DNA of 64,000 bases from Rodentibacter caecimuris (GTDB lineage Bacteria; Pseudomonadota; Gammaproteobacteria; Enterobacterales; Pasteurellaceae): the NCBI RefSeq assembly GCF_001019715.1, contig NZ_BBXJ01000001.1, forward strand, positions 1,860,001 through 1,924,000, in the 5' to 3' direction. A model generated the notes under the pieces. It was not told the origin of the DNA and searched no databases. It was given only the letters and a program-made list of their open reading frames with translations. Each line of letters opens with the position of its first letter. The stretch's first letter is position 1. The translations under genes were made by a program, and so were the position numbers. Below are positions 46,095 through 56,903 of this stretch, piece after piece.

Positions 46095-46952
46095 TTAATT
46101 TTTGTAAGTATAAACGATCAATGGATTTCCACTAGCCATTTTTTGTAATTTCATTTTTAATTGTGTAATCATTTGTTTGTCTTCTATCGGCCCAAAATGA
46201 ATTTCGTACCGACCGTCTCGATGATTTACTTGTGAATTGATATTATCAAGTGCCAAACGATTAACAATAGCGGTGGCTTGATTTTCACTGTGGAAATCCA
46301 ACATTTTTAGTTTATAGCGTTCTTTTGATAGATTTTGCCTATTTACGAGTTTTTTTTCAATATTAGCTATGGCAAGTCGCTCTGAAGCGGCTTGAGTCCT
46401 CGCATGTTTGGCAAGCGTTTTTGTTCCTGCACCAGAAATCTTGCCATTTGCCGCCACATGTAATGCCTCAACCTTCACCTGCCCGACACCACGGGCAATT
46501 AAACCGATTTCCTTCGCCGCAGTATAGGAAAGATCAATAATGCGCTCCCGACTAAAAGGGCCGCGATCGTTAATACGCACAATGGTTTTCCTATTATTGC
46601 GTAAATTAGTAACTAAGGCATAAGAATTGAGTGGCAAGGTTTTATGTGCTGCCGTGTAGAGATTGGCATTATAAGGCTCTCCACTAGAAGTACGGCGCCC
46701 ATGAAATTTACTATGATAATAGCTTGCTATTCCATTTTTTGAATATTCTTTGGCACTATTAGCATTGTGCGTAGTATAAGTTTTCCCGTTCACCGTATAA
46801 CTTTTTGGTGACTTAATCGATGTTGTACGAGTTAGATTTGCCCCTTTAATCCCATATTGTTTCAAGGGATCATTCTGCGCTTGAACCGGTAAAACGGTGA
46901 AAGCCGTAATAAGCATAAGTGCGGTCGCTTTTACAAGCATTTTGAATTTCAT
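46095..46952 (-). CDS. rlpA: Septal ring lytic transglycosylase RlpA family
   Basis: A 285-residue exported protein: signal peptide ending VQAQ (about residue 25), double-psi beta-barrel RlpA domain (GIASYYHSKFHGRRTSSGE, then TLPLNSYALVTNLRNNRKTIVRINDRGPF and IIDLSYTAAKEIGL), and a C-terminal SPOR-like domain (about 210-285) that binds denuded glycan. There is no lipobox cysteine, unlike E. coli RlpA. An uptake signal lies in the signal-peptide codons. Confidence 0.92.
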   Translation of the reverse strand: MKFKMLVKATALMLITAFTVLPVQAQNDPLKQYGIKGANLTRTTSIKSPKSYTVNGKTYTTHNANSAKEYSKNGIASYYHSKFHGRRTSSGEPYNANLYTAAHKTLPLNSYALVTNLRNNRKTIVRINDRGPFSRERIIDLSYTAAKEIGLIARGVGQVKVEALHVAANGKISGAGTKTLAKHARTQAASERLAIANIEKKLVNRQNLSKERYKLKMLDFHSENQATAIVNRLALDNINSQVNHRDGRYEIHFGPIEDKQMITQLKMKLQKMASGNPLIVYTYKN

Positions 46953-47003
46953 AACATGAAGTTTCCAATAAATAAGCTGTATGTAAGAAAACTAAAATGC
47001 CAA

Positions 47004-48119
47004 TTAGTTCCCATTGATAAACCTTGTGCGGTGGGTGTGGATTGACATAATTAATCCAAAACTTGCCATAATCGCCACATAAGAAGTGCCGCCATAACTA
47101 AATAATGGCAATGGCACTCCCACCACCGGCAAAATACCGCTCACCATACCAATATTGACGAATAAATACACGAAAAAAATTAACGTCGTCGCCCCCGCTA
47201 AAATTCTCCCAAAAGAGGTTTGTGCATTAACGGCAATCATTAAACCACGAACGATGATAAACATATAAATCGCAATTAAAATACCAAAACCCACCATGCC
47301 GTGTTCTTCACTCATCACGGCAAAAATAAAATCGGTATGAGGTTCAGGCAGAAATTCAAGTTGGGATTGGGTGCCTTGCATCCAACCTTTTCCCCAGATC
47401 CCCCCCGAACCGATAGCAATTTTCGATTGCAAAATATGATACCCCGCCCCGAGCGGGTCTTTTTCCGGATCGAGCAGGGTTAGAACCCGGGTACGCTGAT
47501 AATCGTGCATTAAGTAAAGCCACATAATCGGAATAAAGCCAGCCAATCCGACGACAGCGGCAAGAATCAACCACCAATTCATCCCCGCAAGAAAAACAAC
47601 GAATAAGCCTGAGGCACTCACTAAAATTGAGGTGCCAAGATCAGGCTGGATTGCTACCAACAACGTCGGCACAATAATCATCGCTATTGCAATAAAGGTT
47701 TCGCTTAATTTTGGCGGAAGCGGGCGGTTGCCTAAATAAACCGCCACCATTAAAGGCACCGCCAGTTTCACAATCTCGGAAGGTTGGAAACGAATAAAAC
47801 CAAGATCCAACCAGCGTTGTGCGCCTTTACTGGTTGTCCCAATCGCATCCACCAAAATTAGCAATATTAAACCGATTAAATAAAGATAAGGCGCTATCCG
47901 CTGATAAAATTTAGGCGGAAGTTGAGCCATCACTAACATCACCGTAAACCCAAGGAAGACCTGAATAATACGATTTCTAAACATGATTTCACTGCCGCCC
48001 GAGGCACTATAAAGCACCAACATACCGTAACCGCTAATAGCAATTAGCCCCAGTAATAACCAAAAATCCAAATGTAACGGCTTCCATAAACGAAGCCAAA
48101 TTGGTGTTTTTTCTTCCAT
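47004..48119 (-). CDS. rodA: Rod-shape SEDS glycosyltransferase RodA
   Basis: A 371-residue polytopic peptidoglycan polymerase that works with PBP2. SEDS hallmarks are present: [28 protein letters not shown] (with short internal [13 protein letters not shown]), [19 protein letters not shown], and [21 protein letters not shown] ending in the [10 protein letters not shown] loop. The start codon overlaps the mrdA stop by one base (TAATG). Confidence 0.97.
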   Translation of the reverse strand: MEEKTPIWLRLWKPLHLDFWLLLGLIAISGYGMLVLYSASGGSEIMFRNRIIQVFLGFTVMLVMAQLPPKFYQRIAPYLYLIGLILLILVDAIGTTSKGAQRWLDLGFIRFQPSEIVKLAVPLMVAVYLGNRPLPPKLSETFIAIAMIIVPTLLVAIQPDLGTSILVSASGLFVVFLAGMNWWLILAAVVGLAGFIPIMWLYLMHDYQRTRVLTLLDPEKDPLGAGYHILQSKIAIGSGGIWGKGWMQGTQSQLEFLPEPHTDFIFAVMSEEHGMVGFGILIAIYMFIIVRGLMIAVNAQTSFGRILAGATTLIFFVYLFVNIGMVSGILPVVGVPLPLFSYGGTSYVAIMASFGLIMSIHTHRTRFINGN

Positions 48120-50074
48120 TATTCCGCTCCGTTTTCCATTAATGAGGTGTTATTAACCGCTTGAGGCTTATCCGCATTTTCTTTTCGTTCTATTTCCGGT
48201 AAACGTTTATTTAAGTAATAATCCATAATTTTACGCACAACCGGTGCAGCATTACTTGAACCGCCGCCGGCATTTTCTAAAATAATCGCGACTACCATTC
48301 TAGGGTTTTCATAAGGGGCATAAGCGGTAAACCAAGCGTGATCATGAAGCTCTTTTTTTAAATCCGCCGCATTATACTTTTGGTTTTCTTTTAAGCTGAA
48401 TACTTGCGCCGTACCGGATTTTCCGGCAACGTGGTAGTTTGCACCGCTAAAAGCCTTTCGCCCTGTTCCGGCAGCGGAATTCACCACATTAAACATGCCC
48501 CGCTTTGCCGCGTCCCAATAGGCTTGTTTCGGCTCGGTAATATCTTCATAAAGCCGTGGATCTTGATAAGGTTCAACCGTTGCGCCCTCAATAGATTTCA
48601 TTAAATGAGGGGTATTTACTTTGCCGTTATTCACCAAAACAGCGGTCGCTTTTGCCACTTGTAACGGCGTGGATGTCCAATACCCCTGACCAATCCCCAC
48701 AGAAATCGTATCCCCTTGTACCCATTGACGTTTATAGCGTTTTTGTTTCCACTCCCGAGTCGGCATATTGGCTGAGGCCTCTTCGTTTATCTCAATTCCT
48801 GTCGGCATTCCGAAACCAAAACGTTTCATCCACGATGATAAACGATCTATCCCTAGGTTATAAGCCACTTGATAAAAGTAAGTATCGGAAGATTCTGTAA
48901 TCGCCTTATTTAAGTCGGTGTAGCCGTGCCCTGTTTTTTTCCAGTCACGAAAACGTTTTGTCGTATTTGGCAACATCCAATACCCCGGATCAAAAATTGT
49001 AGTGTTTTGATTAACTACATTTTCCGTTTGTGCCGCCACCGCAATAAACGGCTTCACTGTTGAGGCGGGCGGGTAAATTCCTTGTGTCGCACGGCTGTAA
49101 AGCGGGCGAGCGGGATCTTCCAATAACGCTTTATAATTGGCAGTGGAAATTCCGTCCACAAATAAATTATTGTCATAACTCGGCGTAGAAACCATTGCCA
49201 GCACGCTGCTATCTTTCGGATCAAGCACAACCACCGCACCGGTTTGTCCGGCAAGCAAATCCGTAATATAGCGTTGAAAGGCAAGATCGATAGTGAGATG
49301 AATACTTTTACCGGCCACCGCAGGTTGTTCACGTAATTTACGGATCACTTTCCCACGATTATTAATTTCCACTTCTTCAAAGCCTGTTGTGCCGTGTAAT
49401 TGATCTTCGTAATAACGCTCAATGCCTAATTTTCCCATATCATGAGAGCCGGCATAATTGGCAAATTTCTCGTCTTTTTTTAGTTTTTCAACATCTTTAT
49501 CGTTAATTTTACCCACATAACCGAGAATATGCGCCATCATATCGCCATATAAATAATTACGTTTAAAATAAGGGCGTACCTCAAGGCTTGGGAATTGATA
49601 TTGGTTTACCGCAAAACGGGCAATTTGCTCTTCCGTTAAATTAGGTTTGAGCATAACAGATGTATAACGTGTGCCACGGCGGCGTTCTTTTTTGAAATTC
49701 TCAATATCTTCATCGGTTAAACCGACAACATAACGGAGTGCCTCAAAAGTGCGGTCTAAATTTTCAGTTTTTTCCGGCACAATGTATAAACCGAAAAAAG
49801 TCAGATTTTCAGCCAGCAATTCACCGTAGCGATCATAAATTAATCCACGGGTTGGCGGGACAGGCAGGAGTTTAATTCGATTGCCATTAGAGCGTGTTTG
49901 ATAAGTATCAAAATTGATCACTTGAAGATGATAGATATTGGTAAATAGCACACCGGTGAGCGCAAGAATACCAATAAACGCCACCAATGTTCGGCGGGCA
50001 AACAGATTCCGCTCCGCTTTTTTATCACGAATCGGTTCATGTGTCGGGACTGCGAAAAATTTCTTTAAATTCAT
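48119..50074 (-). CDS. mrdA: Penicillin-binding protein 2 (PBP2)
   Basis: The elongation-specific transpeptidase, 651 residues. It has an N-terminal membrane helix (about 29-48), a pedestal domain ([19 protein letters not shown]) and a transpeptidase domain with the active-site motif STVK (S338-K341), SSD (S395-D397) and KSGT (in [12 protein letters not shown]). It is coupled to rodA downstream, forming the core Rod synthase pair. An uptake signal lies inside (49747) and one just before rlmH's end. Confidence 0.98.
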   Translation of the reverse strand: MNLKKFFAVPTHEPIRDKKAERNLFARRTLVAFIGILALTGVLFTNIYHLQVINFDTYQTRSNGNRIKLLPVPPTRGLIYDRYGELLAENLTFFGLYIVPEKTENLDRTFEALRYVVGLTDEDIENFKKERRRGTRYTSVMLKPNLTEEQIARFAVNQYQFPSLEVRPYFKRNYLYGDMMAHILGYVGKINDKDVEKLKKDEKFANYAGSHDMGKLGIERYYEDQLHGTTGFEEVEINNRGKVIRKLREQPAVAGKSIHLTIDLAFQRYITDLLAGQTGAVVVLDPKDSSVLAMVSTPSYDNNLFVDGISTANYKALLEDPARPLYSRATQGIYPPASTVKPFIAVAAQTENVVNQNTTIFDPGYWMLPNTTKRFRDWKKTGHGYTDLNKAITESSDTYFYQVAYNLGIDRLSSWMKRFGFGMPTGIEINEEASANMPTREWKQKRYKRQWVQGDTISVGIGQGYWTSTPLQVAKATAVLVNNGKVNTPHLMKSIEGATVEPYQDPRLYEDITEPKQAYWDAAKRGMFNVVNSAAGTGRKAFSGANYHVAGKSGTAQVFSLKENQKYNAADLKKELHDHAWFTAYAPYENPRMVVAIILENAGGGSSNAAPVVRKIMDYYLNKRLPEIERKENADKPQAVNNTSLMENGAE

Positions 50075-50092
50075 CTAAAATTGACCGCACTT

Positions 50093-50560
50093 TTACTCAC
50101 GATGGTAAGGATGATTCGTTGTCAGCGACCAAGCTCGATATAAACTTTCCGCCACCACAATACGTACTAACGGATGGGGCAAAGTGAGAGGCGAAAGCGA
50201 CCAACTCTGCTCTGCTGCGGCTTTACATTCCGATGAAAGTCCTTCCGGCCCGCCAATTAATAAACACACATCCCGTCCGTCATTTTTCCAAGCTTCTAAT
50301 TGCTCGGCGAGTTGCGGTGTCGTCCAAGGTTTACCGGGAATATCAAGGGTAACGATTTTGCTTTTTCCACAAGCCACCAACATTGCCTTTCCCTCTTGCT
50401 CTAAAATACGTTTAATATCCGCATTTTTCCCCCGCTTTCCGGCCGGAATTTCAATTAATTCAAAGGGCATTTCTTTAGGAAAACGGCGTTGGTATTCTTC
50501 AAATCCGTTAATCACCCAAGCGGGCATTTTTGTCCCTACTGCAATTAATGTGATTTTCAC
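50093..50560 (-). CDS. rlmH: 23S rRNA pseudouridine-1915 N3-methyltransferase RlmH
   Basis: A 155-residue SPOUT methyltransferase that modifies 23S rRNA on assembled ribosomes. The trefoil-knot motifs [20 protein letters not shown] and [24 protein letters not shown] are intact, as is the C-terminal NHPYHRE. It lies 18 bases upstream of mrdA and 52 bases after rsfS, in the conserved order. Confidence 0.97.
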   Translation of the reverse strand: MKITLIAVGTKMPAWVINGFEEYQRRFPKEMPFELIEIPAGKRGKNADIKRILEQEGKAMLVACGKSKIVTLDIPGKPWTTPQLAEQLEAWKNDGRDVCLLIGGPEGLSSECKAAAEQSWSLSPLTLPHPLVRIVVAESLYRAWSLTTNHPYHRE

Positions 50561-50612
50561 GAGTACTCCTCTTTATCAAGCAAGATACGTCTCACAGGAA
50601 AATGACCGCACT

Positions 50613-50921
50613 TTACGCCCAAAGTTTCTCTAATTGATACATCTCACGTGCATCGTGTTGCATAATATGAACGATAGTTTGACCTAAATCCACCACGATC
50701 CAATCTGCCGTATTTTTACCCTCTTCACCAAAGGTTTCAACTCCGGCTTTCTTACATTCTGCAATTAAATTATCTGCCATTGCAGAAACCTGACGACTTG
50801 ACGTACCGGTGCAAATTACCATATTTTCTGTGATGGAAGATTTTCCCCGCACATCAAAATGCACAATATCCGTACCTTTTAAATCGTCCAATTTATCCAT
50901 TACAAATTCAACTAACGTCAT
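50613..50921 (-). CDS. rsfS: Ribosomal silencing factor RsfS
   Basis: A 102-residue factor that binds L14 and prevents subunit joining in starvation. The family pattern is visible: [20 protein letters not shown], then [19 protein letters not shown], and [20 protein letters not shown]. It heads the leftward rsfS-rlmH-mrdA-rodA-rlpA-dacA-ybeD-lipB-lipA series. Confidence 0.97.
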   Translation of the reverse strand: MTLVEFVMDKLDDLKGTDIVHFDVRGKSSITENMVICTGTSSRQVSAMADNLIAECKKAGVETFGEEGKNTADWIVVDLGQTIVHIMQHDAREMYQLEKLWA

Positions 50922-51225
50922 TATTTTTCCTTACTAATAAAAACGTAAAATTCTACCATTGAATGAGAGGAAGGACTAGGCAGAGGAAAGAAAAAATCGG
51001 ATAAAGATGAAAACGGTATTATCCAACAAACACTTAAAATAAAAAATTAATACAAAATGCAGGTATGTATGGCACACGTCTTAGAGACTATTACATATCT
51101 CCTCCCCCCCCACTAAAATGTCGGTTTTGTGCCACTGCGACATAATGTTGGGTGAAAACACATAAAAAAATAACCGCACTTTACCAAGTGCGGTCATAAA
51201 ATTCGTTATTTTTTAGATAAGAAAG
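50922..51225. other. Gene-free interval between the purine permease and rsfS
   Basis: About 300 bases. A run of eight C (51104-51111) lies in its middle, and the paired-uptake-signal terminator at its right end. No open frame of note. The left end should contain the rsfS promoter. Confidence 0.6.
51160..51194 (-). terminator. Paired uptake-signal terminator after the purine permease
   Basis: ACCGCACTT (51173-51181) and AAGTGCGGT (51186-51194) form a stem with a 4-base loop. On the minus strand it is followed by TATTTTTTTATG, a good T-run, 32 bases after the permease stop. Confidence 0.85.
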
Positions 51226-52542
51226 TTAAATTGCCCATCCGCCGGCATAGAAGACAACCAACGCAATAGCAATAAGTACCGTACCGAGATTTAAACGTTT
51301 AATATCGCCACTTACGATACGACCAATCACTAATGCGGCAAAACCAAGCATAATGCCGGTAACAATGTTGGCAGTGAGTACAATGAATACGGCACAAATT
51401 AACCCGCTCATCGCCCCGACAAAATCATCAAAATCTAATTTGCTTACATTGCTTAGCATTAATAATCCGACATACATTAGTGCCGGAGCGGTGGCATAAG
51501 TGGGAACCAAGAAAGCGAGAGGTTGGAAGAAAAGCATTAATAAAAATAACACCCCGACTACAATAGCGGTGATCCCGGTTTTACCACCTGCTGCGGTACC
51601 GGCTGCCGATTCAATATAGACCGCTGCCGGTGCCGTACCAAATAGCCCTGAGAATAAACTGCTGACGGAATCGGAAGTTAAGGCTTTCCCCCCATTGATG
51701 ATTTGCCCGTCTTTATCTAATAAATCGGCTTGTCCTGCAACAGCACGTATTGTACCGGTCGCATCAAATACAGCGGTCATCACTAAAGCAAAAACAACAG
51801 GTAAAATAGCCGGTTGTAATACCCCCTGTAAATCTAATTGTAAAAATAAAGAATTTTCACCAAAAGTAGGCATTTTGAAGACTTCACCATTAAATTTTAC
51901 GTTTGGGTCAAAAATTAAACCAATGATAGTAATAGCAATGATCACCCATAAGATCCCGCCTTTCACTTGCATTTTTTCTAAGCCAACGATAAATGCCAAA
52001 CCAATTAATGACATCATGACCGGAAATGAGGTGAAATTGCCTAATTTCACCGGTAAACCTGCCTGATTACTCACGACCAATTCTACGCCATTTGCCGCAA
52101 TTAAAAGTAAGAATAAACCGATACCGATCCCTGCACCATGAGCGATACTGGCAGGAAGATTACGTAGAATCCAAGCACGAATCCCCGTCGCTGAAATGAG
52201 AGTAAAGGCTACCCCCATTAGGAATACCGCCCCCAAAGCAACCGGAATAGAAACACCTTGACCAATCACCAAACTAAATGCGGTAAAGGCTGTGAGTGAA
52301 ATAGCACAGCCAATCGCCATTGGTGCATTTGCCCATAAGCCGATTAAAATCGATCCTAAACCCGCCACTAAGCAAGTGGCAATAAATACGGATTCAGCGG
52401 GAAAACCGGCAGCACCGAGCATATTGGGTACCACAATCACAGAATACACCATAGCAAGAAATGTGGTTAAACCCGCAATAATTTCTTGGCGAATAGTTGA
52501 ACCACGTTTTTGTAGTTCAAAGATTTTTTCTAAATTAGACAT
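51226..52542 (-). CDS. NCS2-family purine permease (AdeP/PbuG-like)
   Basis: A 438-residue inner-membrane importer of the AzgA-like NCS2 group. Features include the N-terminal [64 protein letters not shown] with its conserved DATGT, and [21 protein letters not shown]. Likely substrates are adenine, guanine or hypoxanthine. A PurR-type operator covers its -35 region, which supports the purine assignment. It lies divergent from ppa. Confidence 0.9.
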   Translation of the reverse strand: MSNLEKIFELQKRGSTIRQEIIAGLTTFLAMVYSVIVVPNMLGAAGFPAESVFIATCLVAGLGSILIGLWANAPMAIGCAISLTAFTAFSLVIGQGVSIPVALGAVFLMGVAFTLISATGIRAWILRNLPASIAHGAGIGIGLFLLLIAANGVELVVSNQAGLPVKLGNFTSFPVMMSLIGLAFIVGLEKMQVKGGILWVIIAITIIGLIFDPNVKFNGEVFKMPTFGENSLFLQLDLQGVLQPAILPVVFALVMTAVFDATGTIRAVAGQADLLDKDGQIINGGKALTSDSVSSLFSGLFGTAPAAVYIESAAGTAAGGKTGITAIVVGVLFLLMLFFQPLAFLVPTYATAPALMYVGLLMLSNVSKLDFDDFVGAMSGLICAVFIVLTANIVTGIMLGFAALVIGRIVSGDIKRLNLGTVLIAIALVVFYAGGWAI

Positions 52543-52579
52543 GTTGCCTCTAAAAAATAAGTCAGGATGAAAGGGCGCT

Positions 52580-52616
52580 ATTCTACCGAAAGAATATAAT
52601 ATGTAAACGTTTGCGT
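52580..52616 (-). promoter_or_regulatory. Promoter of the purine permease with PurR-type operator
   Basis: On the minus strand: ACGCAAACGTTTACAT (52616-52601), close to the PurR consensus, overlaps -35 TTTACA (52607-52602). After a 16-base spacer comes -10 TAGAAT (52585-52580). A repressor bound here would block the promoter when purines are abundant. Confidence 0.7.
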
Positions 52617-52673
52617 GAGTAAAGTGCGGTCGTTTTTGAATGAAAATTTAGAGCGACAAAATCATCTAAAAAC

Positions 52674-52682
52674 TGCTATACT
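52674..52682 (+). promoter_or_regulatory. Extended -10 promoter of ppa
   Basis: TGCTATACT (52674-52682) fits an extended -10 element 36 bases before the ppa ATG. No convincing -35 box was seen. Confidence 0.45.
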
Positions 52683-52718
52683 TCCGCCGTTTTTAATTCT
52701 ATTAAATAAGGAAAGACA

Positions 52719-53249
52719 ATGGCTGATTTTAATCAAATCTTAACTCCGGGTGATGTTGATGCAGGGATTATCAACGTTGTAAATGAAATTCCAGAAGGCA
52801 GTTGCCACAAAATCGAATGGAACCGTAAAGTCGCGGCATTCCAATTAGATCGTGTCGAACCGGCAATTTTTGCAAAACCGACTAACTATGGTTTTATTCC
52901 ACAAACATTAGATGAAGACGGCGACGAACTGGATGTGTTATTACTGACCCGCCAACCGCTGGCAACCGGTGTATTCCTTGAAGCTAAAGTAATTGGAGTG
53001 ATGAAATTCGTGGATGACGGTGAAGTGGACGATAAAATTGTCTGTGTACCGGCAGATGATCGCGATACCGGCAACGCTTACAATAGCCTTGCGGATGTGC
53101 CGGCTCAATTAATCAAACAAATTGAATTCCATTTCAACAATTATAAAGCGTTGAAAAAACCGGGTAGTACAAAAGTGACACACTGGGGTGATGTTGAAGA
53201 GGCGAAAGAAGTAATTCGCGAATCAATCAAACGTTGGAATGAACGCTAA
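52719..53249 (+). CDS. ppa: Inorganic pyrophosphatase (family I)
   Basis: Hydrolyses pyrophosphate to phosphate and pulls biosynthesis forward. It has 176 residues, standard for bacterial family I. The metal-binding signature DEDGDELDVLLLT, followed by DDGEVDDKIVCVPADDRD, is intact, as are the upstream KIEWNRKVAAFQLDRV and the YGFIPQT segment. ATG follows TAAGGAAAGACA. A terminator lies about 70 bases downstream. Confidence 0.98.
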   Translation: MADFNQILTPGDVDAGIINVVNEIPEGSCHKIEWNRKVAAFQLDRVEPAIFAKPTNYGFIPQTLDEDGDELDVLLLTRQPLATGVFLEAKVIGVMKFVDDGEVDDKIVCVPADDRDTGNAYNSLADVPAQLIKQIEFHFNNYKALKKPGSTKVTHWGDVEEAKEVIRESIKRWNER

Positions 53250-53319
53250 TTTCCCATAGGCATATTAAAGGACTAACGCCAAGAAATTATTGGAATCAGT
53301 CCTAAAATTACTATCTGTT

Positions 53320-53347
53320 GAGGCAGCTTATCGGCTGCCTCTTCTTT
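53320..53347 (+). terminator. Terminator after ppa
   Basis: GAGGCAGC (53320-53327) pairs perfectly with GCTGCCTC (53334-53341) around TTATCG, then TTCTTT. It works in the ppa direction; the opposite strand lacks a T-run. Confidence 0.8.
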
Positions 53348-53354
53348 ATGGCGA

Positions 53355-54833
53355 TTAATACATCCCTTCACGCTCTTCACGCGTGCTGATATAAATATTT
53401 TTTACTTGAGTATAAGCATCAAGCATCATTTTATGGGTTTCTCGACCGATACCGGATTGTTTATATCCCCCGAACGGTGTGCCTGCCGGTAAGCGGTTAT
53501 AACAGTTCACCCAAACCCGTCCTGTTTCAAGTGCACGAGAAACACGCAAACAACGATTGATATTTTGACTCCATATACCGCCACCTAAACCGTATTCGCT
53601 GTCATTTGCCATTTTTATAACCTCTTCTTCGGTTTTAAATTTAATGACGGTTGCAACAGGTCCAAAAATTTCTTCCTGTGCAATTTGCGCTTGATTATTC
53701 GGAGCTTCAATCAATGTTGGGGCTACAAATTCGCCTTTATCTAAACCGGCCTCCTGTAAGCGTTTCCCTCCGGTAATAATGCGGCAGCCTTCCTGTTCTC
53801 CAATTTTGACATAGTTTAAAATCGTCTCTAATTGACCGCCATTGACTTGCGCGCCCATCTGGGTATCGTCTTCCCAAGGCAAACCAACTTTTACTTTTTT
53901 AAATTCTTCGGCTAATTCGGCGACGAACTTATCATAAATGCCTTCTTGAACAAAAATTCTAGAACCGGCACAACAAACTTGGCCTTGATTAAATAAAATA
54001 CCTTTTTGCGCACCCTCTAATGCTTTATCAAACGGCATATCATCAAAGAAAATATTGGCGGATTTACCACCTAACTCAAGAGTTGCAGGGATTAACATTT
54101 CTGCTGCGGCAACAGCAACATTACGTCCAATAGCAGTGGAACCGGTGAACGCTAATTTATTAAATCCTTTGTGATGCAACATATATTCTCCGGATTTACT
54201 GCCTCGTCCGGTAATGATATTTAGCACGCCTTTTGGTAACAAATAATTAATTTTTTGAGCGAGAGATAACAGACTCAATGAAGTCGCACTAGACGGATGA
54301 ATAACGATAGTACAGCCTGCTGCCAATGCAGGTGCGATTTTCCACGCAGCCATTAAAAATGGAAAATTCCACGGAATAATTTGTCCAACCACACCAATCG
54401 GTTCACGTAATACCAACGATAAATCTTCACTATCCAGTTGATTTGCCGAACCTTCTTCCGCACGAATCACACCGGCAAAATAACGAAAATGATCCGCCGC
54501 TAAAGGAATATCTGCAGCTCTCGTTTCTCTAATTGGTTTGCCGTTATCCAAAGTTTCTTGTAAAGCGAATAACTCGGCATTTTCATCAATAACATCGGCA
54601 ATTTTATTTAATATCGCCGCCCGTTCGGTGACCGTCGTGTTTCGCCAAGTTTTAAACGCTTGTTGTGCCGCCATAACGGCCGCATCAACATCTGCATCCG
54701 TAGCATCAACAAATTTCGCAAGCGCTTCCCCGTTTGCAGGATTATAAGAGGCAAGTAGTGTGCCACCCATTTTCCATTCACCGTTAATTAATAAACCATA
54801 TTCTGGATCAAAAACATTTAGATTTTTTGCCAT
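53355..54833 (-). CDS. NAD-dependent aldehyde dehydrogenase (ExaC/AldB-like)
   Basis: A 492-residue aldehyde oxidiser. The catalytic glutamate is in LELGGKSANIFF and the catalytic cysteine in GQVCCAGSRIFV, as a CC pair. The proton-relay asparagine is in PWNFPFL. The usual KPSE cofactor lysine is a histidine here (IHPSS), a substitution also known (as Gln) in related Gram-positive enzymes. Acetaldehyde is a likely substrate but this is not proven. The gene is a single unit, convergent with ppa. Confidence 0.88.
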   Translation of the reverse strand: MAKNLNVFDPEYGLLINGEWKMGGTLLASYNPANGEALAKFVDATDADVDAAVMAAQQAFKTWRNTTVTERAAILNKIADVIDENAELFALQETLDNGKPIRETRAADIPLAADHFRYFAGVIRAEEGSANQLDSEDLSLVLREPIGVVGQIIPWNFPFLMAAWKIAPALAAGCTIVIHPSSATSLSLLSLAQKINYLLPKGVLNIITGRGSKSGEYMLHHKGFNKLAFTGSTAIGRNVAVAAAEMLIPATLELGGKSANIFFDDMPFDKALEGAQKGILFNQGQVCCAGSRIFVQEGIYDKFVAELAEEFKKVKVGLPWEDDTQMGAQVNGGQLETILNYVKIGEQEGCRIITGGKRLQEAGLDKGEFVAPTLIEAPNNQAQIAQEEIFGPVATVIKFKTEEEVIKMANDSEYGLGGGIWSQNINRCLRVSRALETGRVWVNCYNRLPAGTPFGGYKQSGIGRETHKMMLDAYTQVKNIYISTREEREGMY

Positions 54834-55026
54834 ATGCTACTCCTTTAATTGTCATTGCCAACAGGCTGTTTTTCAGCTCCTTTTATAGAGCCGAACGTAT
54901 TACCGATATACACCGATAAAATTGAATAAAAAAGAATAACCCACTGCTAAACATTAAATAGTTATCTAAAACTCCGAAGCCAACATCAGCTCATCGCGTT
55001 TAATATGATAAAACGGAATTAAAATG

Positions 55027-56715
55027 TTATTCAGCCCAATATTTTTTCTTTGAGGTTTGTCCTATGCCCGGATTAAAACTATTGGTAGGATCTAATGCTT
55101 TATAGAATTTACGTAACTCCGGTTTCGCTTCATATAAATGCCCGACATTATGTTCGGCCGGATACTGAGCTCCCCGTTCATCAAGCAATTTCAACATTTC
55201 ATGTTCCAGTTTTACGCAATCAACCCCTTTTTTGACGATGTAGTCTTGATGGAAAACATGACACATAAAGTGCCCGTAATACAGTTTATGGCTGATTTGC
55301 TTATCTATCTCGCCCGGAAGCTGTTCAAACCACGATTGATCATTACGACGTAATGCAACATCAAGGGCGACAATATCTTCAACTTCTTTCTCATGAATTG
55401 CACGATAGCGTACGGCGGCTGAAGCAACGGCAAAACGGTGTAGCATGGCAGCCTGTGTTTCTACCGCATTGCATTCAAAATATCCGCCTTTTTGACTATC
55501 GCGAAAATAATCTTTTAAGAAGATACGGGCTTCATTCACGCCCTGCCCTCCCATTTTAATAATTAAATGATGTTCGTAACGCTCCCGATACTGCCATAAA
55601 CTTTTCGGTAAGTGTTCCGGTAACACTTTTGAAATCAACTGTAAAAATTTATCGCTTAAATGGTGTGGTAAAAATGAAACTTTCTTACTTAGGCGATCAA
55701 CATTCGCTTTTAAGGCAAATAACTTAGGCAGCCAATGCGTGCCAAATTTTTTGATAACCAAAAACGTATCTTTTCCATAACGGGCGGCAACATCAAAGGC
55801 ATCTCTATGAATATATTCACCCGAAATCGGTAACTGTTCAAAATTTGCTAACATTTGACGACGAATATCATTAAGAACATCGGTTTGATTAGTGCCAATG
55901 TAAAAAACCGCTGTTTCACTTTCTAGTGGGAAAGTATCTAGACGGACAGCAAAAATCGCTAATTTACCCGCACTACCGGAGGCTTCATAATGACGGGCAG
56001 GGTCTGCGTTAAAACGGGCCGGTGAGTTTTCATCAATTTGACGAACATGATTACAATAGCGGTGATCATGCCCTTTTCCGCAATCCTGAGTAATATCTTT
56101 TTGTTGATAATGATGCCCTTGCAAATTAGTTAAAATTTCTTCCGGTGTACTACCTAAATCAATGCCAAGATGATTTTTTAGTTCCAATTCGCCCTGTTCA
56201 TTTAACTGAGCGTAAAGTGCCATTTCCGTATAAGCCGGCCCACGTTGAACCAATGCACCGCCCGAATTATTACAAATGCCTCCGATAACGGAAGCGCCAA
56301 TGCAAGAAGAACCAATCACCGAATGAGGCTCACGCCCGTGAGGTTTCAATTTATTTTCTAAGTCATTTAAAGTCGAACCCGGCAAACAAACTACCTGAGA
56401 GGCATTATTAATCAATTGAATACCATCAATTCTCATGGCATTGATGATGACGATTTCACGATCATAATCATTGCCGTTTGGGGTTGAACCGCCGGTTAAT
56501 CCCGTATTGGCAGCTTGGTTAATAATAATCACATCCTGCGCGACACAAACTTTCAACACCTGCCAAAATTCAAGTAAGGTTGCAGGTTTAACGACGGCGA
56601 ATGCATTTCCCGAACCAAAACGGTAGCCGCTACGATAAGCTTCCGTTTTTGAAGGATCGGTGATGATATATTGACTTCCTACAATTTTTGTCAGTTGAGA
56701 AATAAGTTGATTCAT
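55027..56715 (-). CDS. dld: Quinone-dependent D-lactate dehydrogenase Dld
   Basis: A membrane-associated FAD enzyme, about 562 residues, that oxidises D-lactate to pyruvate and feeds electrons to quinone. The FAD-binding PCMH region has NQAANTGLTGGSTPNGNDYDR and GREPHSVIGSSCIGASVIGGICNNSGG; the C-terminal Dld-specific domain ends AEHNVGHLYEAKPELRKFYKALDPTNSFNPGIGQ. A GTG at 56730 would add five residues, but ATG 56715 is preferred; neither has a good ribosome site. It is divergent from galE. Confidence 0.95.
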   Translation of the reverse strand: MNQLISQLTKIVGSQYIITDPSKTEAYRSGYRFGSGNAFAVVKPATLLEFWQVLKVCVAQDVIIINQAANTGLTGGSTPNGNDYDREIVIINAMRIDGIQLINNASQVVCLPGSTLNDLENKLKPHGREPHSVIGSSCIGASVIGGICNNSGGALVQRGPAYTEMALYAQLNEQGELELKNHLGIDLGSTPEEILTNLQGHHYQQKDITQDCGKGHDHRYCNHVRQIDENSPARFNADPARHYEASGSAGKLAIFAVRLDTFPLESETAVFYIGTNQTDVLNDIRRQMLANFEQLPISGEYIHRDAFDVAARYGKDTFLVIKKFGTHWLPKLFALKANVDRLSKKVSFLPHHLSDKFLQLISKVLPEHLPKSLWQYRERYEHHLIIKMGGQGVNEARIFLKDYFRDSQKGGYFECNAVETQAAMLHRFAVASAAVRYRAIHEKEVEDIVALDVALRRNDQSWFEQLPGEIDKQISHKLYYGHFMCHVFHQDYIVKKGVDCVKLEHEMLKLLDERGAQYPAEHNVGHLYEAKPELRKFYKALDPTNSFNPGIGQTSKKKYWAE

Positions 56716-56858
56716 AGCTATTTGTAACACTCATGTTAAAGAATTATTTCTATTTTATATACTTCAACAAGAAATTATGCCAGTGCCAAAAGGTCGTTTT
56801 GTGACAAATATCACATAAAAGTGCGGTCAAAATAGATCCGTTTTTTGAGATGAAATAG

Positions 56859-56867
56859 TGCTATAAT
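56859..56867 (+). promoter_or_regulatory. Extended -10 promoter of galE
   Basis: TGCTATAAT (56859-56867) is a perfect extended -10, 36 bases before the galE ATG. An uptake signal lies just upstream. Confidence 0.55.
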
Positions 56868-56903
56868 CGGCAACAATTCCAAGTCTATGAAAAGGAGTCA
56901 AAG

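Noticed and set aside
51104-51111. Run of eight C as a phase-variation tract
   Set aside because: It lies in a gene-free interval, not within or just before an open frame or a clear promoter, so no switching target is apparent.
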